Source: Deltaproteobacteria bacterium UBA796 (GTDB taxonomy: Bacteria; Myxococcota_A; UBA796). From it: a stretch of DNA of 20,922 nt. The notes below the pieces were generated by a model. That model was given only the letters and a program-made list of their open reading frames with translations. It ran no database searches and was not told where the DNA came from. A program made the position numbers and the translations under genes. The stretch is from the NCBI GenBank assembly GCA_002296975.1, contig DBIS01000267.1, positions 1 to 20,922 of the forward strand, in the 5' to 3' direction. Every line of letters starts with the position of its first letter. Positions within the stretch are counted from its first letter, which is position 1. Shown here piece by piece: positions 16,544-20,922 of this stretch.

Positions 16544-18031
16544 ATGCGACAAACGATTTCAGTTCTTTTGATGGCCCTCGGGCTTCTCGGCCTCACCATG
16601 GGTGATGCCCATGCCAACAAGATCGTCGTGCCACCGCTAGTGGCCAGGGGCACCCCAGCTCAGACCGCGGCGAATATGACGGCATTGATCGCCTCCGAAT
16701 TAGATCTATTGGACGAATTTTCGGAAATTGATGAGTTGAGCAAACGCCCAAGCGTCTTGGGTCCCAACTGTTTGGGATCAACCCCATGCCTCAAAGGCAT
16801 CGCAAGCCTTCGGGGTGCGAGCACGCTACTCGCTGGAAAGGTCACCAAATATGGTGAAGAATTCGAAATCGCGCTCACCTATATGAGCGCCAATAGAATC
16901 GTCCGCACCGTGAAGCGGCGGATCGCGACCGACCCGATGGCGATCGCCGACGGGCTGGCCTCTTTGGTGCGACATGCCATCACCGGTGTTGACCCCGAGG
17001 CCACGGCCGCCGAAGACCGCGTGACCGGCTTCGAGGGCGGAGCGCTGGCCTTGATGGACGACGAGGAAGACGAGGACGATGATGACCTTTTGATGGCTGC
17101 ACCCGCCGTCGCCGTCTTGCCCGGAAACGACCCTTTCGGTGAGGACGACCTCGCGGAAGACCCAAGCCAATCCAGGGGTGGTGGTGCCATTTTAGGAGGC
17201 GCCGTACTCGGTGCTGCAGCCGCGACGGCGGCCTCATCTGGTGGAGCTTCGGGCCGTGGTGGCGTTGCATCAGGCAGTCGGGCCGCTTCGGGTGGACCGG
17301 CCGCAACCTCTCGCGCACAAGCGGTGCCCGCGCCCACAGCGCCCCCCCTTGAGGTTGCCGCTGAGGATATCTTCTTTGGCAGTGCCACCACAATGATCGA
17401 AGTGGAGGCCCCAGCCGAAGACCCCGTCGACCCATTCGGTGAAGATTTTTACGAGGCACCTGTGGCCGCCGCCACCGTGGCCCGGCAACGTCAACCCCAT
17501 CGCCGCGCACCGGCCATGTCGGATATTCGGGGTACAAACACGACAACCGGTGGTCTACAGCTCATCGGCCGCATTGGCACCGCCCGGTTTCAATCCTTGA
17601 ACTTTCTGACCTACGGCGCTGAAATCGCCTACAGCATCACCCCCGAAATATCGCTCATCGGGGGATTAGAAGCCTACTCCACCAAACGCAGCATTCCGAC
17701 CTCCCAAGTCGCCGAGGGAGAATCCACAAGCTTCTGGAACACCCTTCTGCCCTTAAAAGTAGGCGCGGTTTACCGCCTGGGCGATAACGATCTCCGGCCC
17801 TATGTCGGCGCCGATATGCAGTTGATTCCAGGCTATGTCAAAAGCGGTGGCGGCATGGCCTTCGGCTTCCGTACCACAGGCGGGGCGGACATGATGCTTT
17901 CCGAGAGCTTTGGACTCACCGCTGGGGTGGCCACAGGTCTGTGGGCAGGATCCAACTGGTATTTAATCGATGGCCTGATGAACACCGGCTTTGTGGTTCA
18001 GGTTTCAACAGGCGCCATAGGGGTCTTTTAA
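16544..18031 (+). CDS. Exported TolB/CsgG-like domain fused to outer-membrane beta-barrel
   Basis: A 495-residue exported protein. ATG 16544 is preferred over the in-frame ATG at 16538, because GAGGG abuts the latter but sits 6 bases from the former. The signal peptide ends DAHA. Residues about 25-140 resemble the TolB/CsgG-like N-terminal domain of myxobacterial envelope proteins: IVVPPL, a helix with ALIASELDL, a Cys pair (NCLGSTPC) and GASTLLAGKVTKYGEEFEIAL. A long disordered linker follows, with an acidic block (DDEEDEDDDD), a Gly/Ala-rich stretch that may be a membrane or collapsed segment, and two copies of DPFGED at 196-201 and 296-301. From about 330 to the end alternating strands (GAEIAYSI, GGLEAYS, VGAVYRL, PYVGADMQL, GGADMMLS) look like a small beta-barrel. 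The gene starts a two-gene unit with the membrane toroid gene 10 bases later. Function is unknown. Confidence 0.7.
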   Translation: MRQTISVLLMALGLLGLTMGDAHANKIVVPPLVARGTPAQTAANMTALIASELDLLDEFSEIDELSKRPSVLGPNCLGSTPCLKGIASLRGASTLLAGKVTKYGEEFEIALTYMSANRIVRTVKRRIATDPMAIADGLASLVRHAITGVDPEATAAEDRVTGFEGGALALMDDEEDEDDDDLLMAAPAVAVLPGNDPFGEDDLAEDPSQSRGGGAILGGAVLGAAAATAASSGGASGRGGVASGSRAASGGPAATSRAQAVPAPTAPPLEVAAEDIFFGSATTMIEVEAPAEDPVDPFGEDFYEAPVAAATVARQRQPHRRAPAMSDIRGTNTTTGGLQLIGRIGTARFQSLNFLTYGAEIAYSITPEISLIGGLEAYSTKRSIPTSQVAEGESTSFWNTLLPLKVGAVYRLGDNDLRPYVGADMQLIPGYVKSGGGMAFGFRTTGGADMMLSESFGLTAGVATGLWAGSNWYLIDGLMNTGFVVQVSTGAIGVF

Positions 18032-18041
18032 AAGACAACTC

Positions 18042-19994
18042 ATGCACAAATCTATCGCCATCGCAAATCTGATTCAGGCTGCCATCTTTGGGGCGGCTTG
18101 GCATTATTTACGGGATCGATGGGGTTTATCCGCAGACATCGCCATGGGCTGTGCGGTCCTTCAGCTTGTGGCTGGGCTCAGCTTGGTCATGGACCGCCAA
18201 AGAATGTCTCGCTGGTGCGCTGTACTCAGCCTGATGGGTGTAGCCGTCGTCGTGGGTCAGTTTTTCGCTGCCGGCCAACATTTGGCCGAGGCTTATGGCT
18301 CAGATGCCCGCCGCATCGGCCTCGCAGCCCACCAAAACCTCTGGTTGGCCCTGCCCTGGGGAATCTTCTTTCCGCTTTGGCAGGCGCTACACGGCGGATT
18401 CAAGAGTCTGATCGCCCCAACATTGGTGCTCCTATTAACCTTGGTCAGCGGCCCCGGGATAGATGAACCATCGCGGCAATGGGCCGCTCAAGCTCAACAA
18501 GAAGCGGCCGCGATGGCCGTTTTTTTATTGTGGACAGGTCAACCGGCAGACTTGCCCACAGGTGGACCTCCGGCGACTGTGCTCCTCACTCCCTACGCTA
18601 AGGGCAAGGCGGGAAAAGCCGCGCGTGGCGACGGCGCGTCTTTGGGCGAAGCCATCCAATCAGCCCTCAAACGCCTCAGCCCTCCAGGCGCCGAGCGCCC
18701 TGCATTGGTGCTCGATGTGGCCCGTGTGCAATACCCACGGGGTGCCCTGGTTGCGGCAGCCGAAGGCGGTGGGCTGACCAAAAACAGCGGAAAATCACCG
18801 ACTGTAGCCTGGCGTCCCGGTAGTGTAGGCAGAAAGCGAGTGTCCCCTTTTTGGAGCCTCCCACGACCAAAGCTCGGACGCGCTGTACCGGTCCGCTTCG
18901 ATTCGGTCCTCGCACAAGCCTCGGGTACCAATTGGCTGCTGGGCAGTTGGACGGCACCTCAAGCGCTCAGCGCAAACACGGTTTTAGCGGCAGCACTCGG
19001 CGGTGGGTTGATGCTCGCGAGGCATCAAAACGCTGCTGGAAAATTTGCGTACACCGTGGCGGGGCCGTCAGGCCGCATCAAAACTAAAAGTTACAATTTC
19101 CCACGCCACGCAGGCACCACCTGGTTTTTGGCACGGCTGGCCCTGCGCACCAACGACCCAAAAATCTGGGCAGCCACCCGAAAGGGACTCGCCTATATGA
19201 TGGAAAACACCATCACCATGAGTGATGGTCGGGCCTACCTGGGCGATCCCAGGCGTCAGGATGGAAAAGCCTGGGTCGGAACCACCGCCCTGGCCGTCCT
19301 CGCCGCCGTCGCAGCAGACCACCCATCCATGATCGCTTGGGGCCGCTTTATCGCAAGCAGCGTCGATGAAAACGGACAGGTCCGGGGAGAGATGAAACGC
19401 AGCGAAGGCATCCATAAGGCTCAAAAAAAGAACCCTTATGGACAGGGCCAAACCACTTTGGCCATCGCCGCTTTGGTGCGCGCAGGCCATGAGGAGTTTC
19501 GACCGACCCTCGAGCGCTTGGCCTCCTATTTAGATGGTGATTACGGACCAGGCGGAGTTGGGCGCTTGGTGGTCTTAGACGAACACTGGACATGCCTTGC
19601 CGCCCTCGCGATAAAAGACGCCCTCGGTCGCGCCAGTGGCGTCGAGATTTGCCATGCCTATTTGAGCAAAGAATCCCCTAAGACCCCAGACGCATCCAGC
19701 CGCATTCGCCCATCCTCTGGGGCTGCGGGAGGCCTCGCAGAGGCGGTGGTCGCAGGGGCATACCTGCATGCAGAACACAAAGCCGATGCGATTGCTTATG
19801 GCCGCTGGTTTCTGCAAAACACCTACAAACAAGCAGACGAGGTTCTGCTTCCTAGGCCAGGCACATTATTGGGTGGGTTTCGCGACTCCCCATACAAACT
19901 GGATGTGAGAATGGATGCCGTCCAGCATATCGGTTCGGCCTTGCTGGGTATCGAAGCCTTACTTTTAGAGGTCAAACCCGGAAGCCTTCCTTAG
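18042..19994 (+). CDS. Membrane protein with alpha-toroid-like C-terminal half, function unknown
   Basis: A 650-residue protein I cannot assign to a named family. About five membrane helices lie in residues 4-145 (e.g. IAPTLVLLLTLVSG at the end). A soluble region of mixed strands and helices covers about 155-325. From about 330 the protein is a series of paired helices with Ala/Gly turns, typical of (alpha/alpha)6 toroids found in prenyltransferase, glycoside-hydrolase and epimerase folds. Conserved-looking spots are RHAG (355-358), WVGTTALAV, YGQGQTTLAIAAL, DEHWTCLAALA and GGLAEAVVAGAYLHAE near the end. ATG 18042 follows the TolB-barrel gene by 10 bases with no strong Shine-Dalgarno, suggesting an operon. 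Its stop is 3 bases from the convergent radical SAM gene. Possibly an envelope glycan- or lipid-acting protein, but this is inference. Confidence 0.6.
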   Translation: MHKSIAIANLIQAAIFGAAWHYLRDRWGLSADIAMGCAVLQLVAGLSLVMDRQRMSRWCAVLSLMGVAVVVGQFFAAGQHLAEAYGSDARRIGLAAHQNLWLALPWGIFFPLWQALHGGFKSLIAPTLVLLLTLVSGPGIDEPSRQWAAQAQQEAAAMAVFLLWTGQPADLPTGGPPATVLLTPYAKGKAGKAARGDGASLGEAIQSALKRLSPPGAERPALVLDVARVQYPRGALVAAAEGGGLTKNSGKSPTVAWRPGSVGRKRVSPFWSLPRPKLGRAVPVRFDSVLAQASGTNWLLGSWTAPQALSANTVLAAALGGGLMLARHQNAAGKFAYTVAGPSGRIKTKSYNFPRHAGTTWFLARLALRTNDPKIWAATRKGLAYMMENTITMSDGRAYLGDPRRQDGKAWVGTTALAVLAAVAADHPSMIAWGRFIASSVDENGQVRGEMKRSEGIHKAQKKNPYGQGQTTLAIAALVRAGHEEFRPTLERLASYLDGDYGPGGVGRLVVLDEHWTCLAALAIKDALGRASGVEICHAYLSKESPKTPDASSRIRPSSGAAGGLAEAVVAGAYLHAEHKADAIAYGRWFLQNTYKQADEVLLPRPGTLLGGFRDSPYKLDVRMDAVQHIGSALLGIEALLLEVKPGSLP

Positions 19995-19997
19995 GGG

Positions 19998-20922
19998 TCA
20001 AACCAAGCCCAAAGCTGCTGCACGTTCGTGGGCCGCAGCAGCCATCACATCAGTGGTTTTATACCAGTTTATTCCGCCACAACCGGCACACACGCCTTCA
20101 AAGCGCCCCTCAAGATGAGCCATTCGACGCCGGGTTGCGAGCTCACCATTCCACAAGGTCTCAAAGCTGTGGTCCGCCAAAGAGCCCAAGGTCAGCTCCC
20201 CGCCGAGGTCGGCACAACACATCATCAGCGCGCCATCGTGTCGAATCACGGGGGTCAGCCAAAGCCCTGGGCACGCGGTTCGTCCCGAATCGTGTCCATC
20301 ATCCGCTTGCCACGGGCCCTCCCGCCACAGCCCCACCACGACCCCGCCCACCCGACCAGCTTTTATGCCGAAGTCCTTGATGGTTTTATCGTAAAGATGG
20401 TCTGCCGCTTCTTGGCCTTCGGCTCCACCACCGACGCTAAGGCGCTTAAACATCAACTCATCATGCCATTGCTCACCGCCCTGACACCCAAGCAACTCAG
20501 ACCAATAAGCTAAAAATTCGCCCGCCTCATGTGCGTTCGCCTCTTGAACCACAAACTGAAGCTGGATGTTGATGGCCACACCTGTGGCTGCCCGCCGCCG
20601 AATCAAATGGCGAATATTTCGGCGGACCTGGCCGAGGGCATCTTGGCCCTTGACCTGTTTATAGGTGGGCTTGGTGTGCGCATCGATGGTGAACACCACC
20701 AATAACGGCACATCAAAAGTGGCCGCAGCCACAATCTCATCCATGCGCTTGGGCGGCAAGCGAATACCGTTCGTATCCACCCGCAGATATCCGACCTGTT
20801 CGCCAAGTTGCTCTCCGGCTATCCGAAGCATCTCGGGCAGTTGTGGGTGCAAGGACGGGTCGCCCAGCCACTGAAATATGATGTGATCAAAACAGATGCC
20901 CTCTGCCGCCAATGAAGCGATG
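19998..20922 (-). CDS. Radical SAM/SPASM-domain protein, 5' end cut by window edge
   Basis: The C-terminal part, at least 307 residues, of a radical SAM enzyme with a SPASM auxiliary iron-sulfur domain. The frame stays open to base 20922, so the CxxxCxxC cluster that binds S-adenosylmethionine lies outside; a TTG at 20912 is only an internal codon. FQWLGDPSLHPQLPEML, VDTNG and VFTIDAHTK are the expected barrel strands and the glycine-rich region. The SPASM domain is clear: ACPGLWLTPVIRHDGALMMCC, then GSLADHSFETLWNGE and FEGVCAGCGG. SPASM enzymes often mature peptides, so a peptide substrate is possible. No precursor peptide gene is visible here; it could be upstream of the window. Confidence 0.85.
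   Translation of the reverse strand, partial: IASLAAEGICFDHIIFQWLGDPSLHPQLPEMLRIAGEQLGEQVGYLRVDTNGIRLPPKRMDEIVAAATFDVPLLVVFTIDAHTKPTYKQVKGQDALGQVRRNIRHLIRRRAATGVAINIQLQFVVQEANAHEAGEFLAYWSELLGCQGGEQWHDELMFKRLSVGGGAEGQEAADHLYDKTIKDFGIKAGRVGGVVVGLWREGPWQADDGHDSGRTACPGLWLTPVIRHDGALMMCCADLGGELTLGSLADHSFETLWNGELATRRRMAHLEGRFEGVCAGCGGINWYKTTDVMAAAAHERAAALGLV

Noticed and set aside
16879..17546. Minus-strand open frames opposite the TolB-barrel gene
   Set aside because: Mirror images of the low-complexity Ala/Gly/Asp linker; no start signal or recognisable motif.

Overview
The window looks like chromosomal DNA of a Gram-negative, Myxococcota-like (former Deltaproteobacteria) bacterium of moderately high GC. 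The reasons are a lipoprotein with MopE/MopRIM-type CDGIDN repeats, a protein with the paired-cysteine AgmX/PglI C-terminal domain that is common in myxobacteria, an LpxL-like acyltransferase, a predicted outer-membrane beta-barrel and three predicted lipoproteins. The lineage is inferred from these families only. I see no rRNA, tRNA, CRISPR array, insertion sequence or integrase; nothing indicates a recent mobile island.

Layout. 1-1805 (-) is a DEAD-box RNA helicase whose Arg/Gly-rich tail runs off the left edge. 1914-4072 (+) holds a MopRIM-repeat lipoprotein translationally coupled to an SGNH/GDSL-hydrolase lipoprotein. 4125-4937 (+) is an exported AgmX/PglI-tail protein. It converges on a cysteine-rich YkgJ-type protein (4941-5387, -), which is divergent from an HExxH protein (5405-6079, +). 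6103-8007 (+) encodes a lipoprotein that joins internalin-like leucine-rich repeats to what looks like an unrecognised papain-like cysteine-peptidase domain. 8076-11947 (+) is the overlapping sbcD-sbcC pair (Mre11/Rad50-type DNA-end nuclease).

16407-11958 (-) is a tight three-gene operon. It reads: membrane-anchored sulfatase-like alkaline-phosphatase-superfamily enzyme, LpxL-like acyltransferase, membrane-anchored type I phosphodiesterase-like enzyme. Both junctions are 4-bp GTGA stop/start overlaps and all three genes use non-ATG starts. The two AP-superfamily proteins have Thr at the nucleophile position and end in the same short C-terminal motif; the acyltransferase has Gln where the HX4(D/E) motif normally has an acidic residue. 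I read this as a candidate cell-envelope lipid or glycan modification cassette of undetermined chemistry.

Divergent from it, 16544-18031 (+) encodes an exported protein with a TolB/CsgG-like N-terminal domain, a low-complexity linker and a C-terminal beta-barrel. Ten bases later comes a 650-residue membrane protein with an alpha-helical toroid-like C-terminal half (18042-19994, +). The window ends in a convergent radical SAM/SPASM gene that is cut by the right edge (19998-20922, -).

The strongest leads for something undescribed are the LRR-papain lipoprotein, the GTGA-coupled AP/acyltransferase/AP operon, and the TolB-barrel plus membrane-toroid pair.
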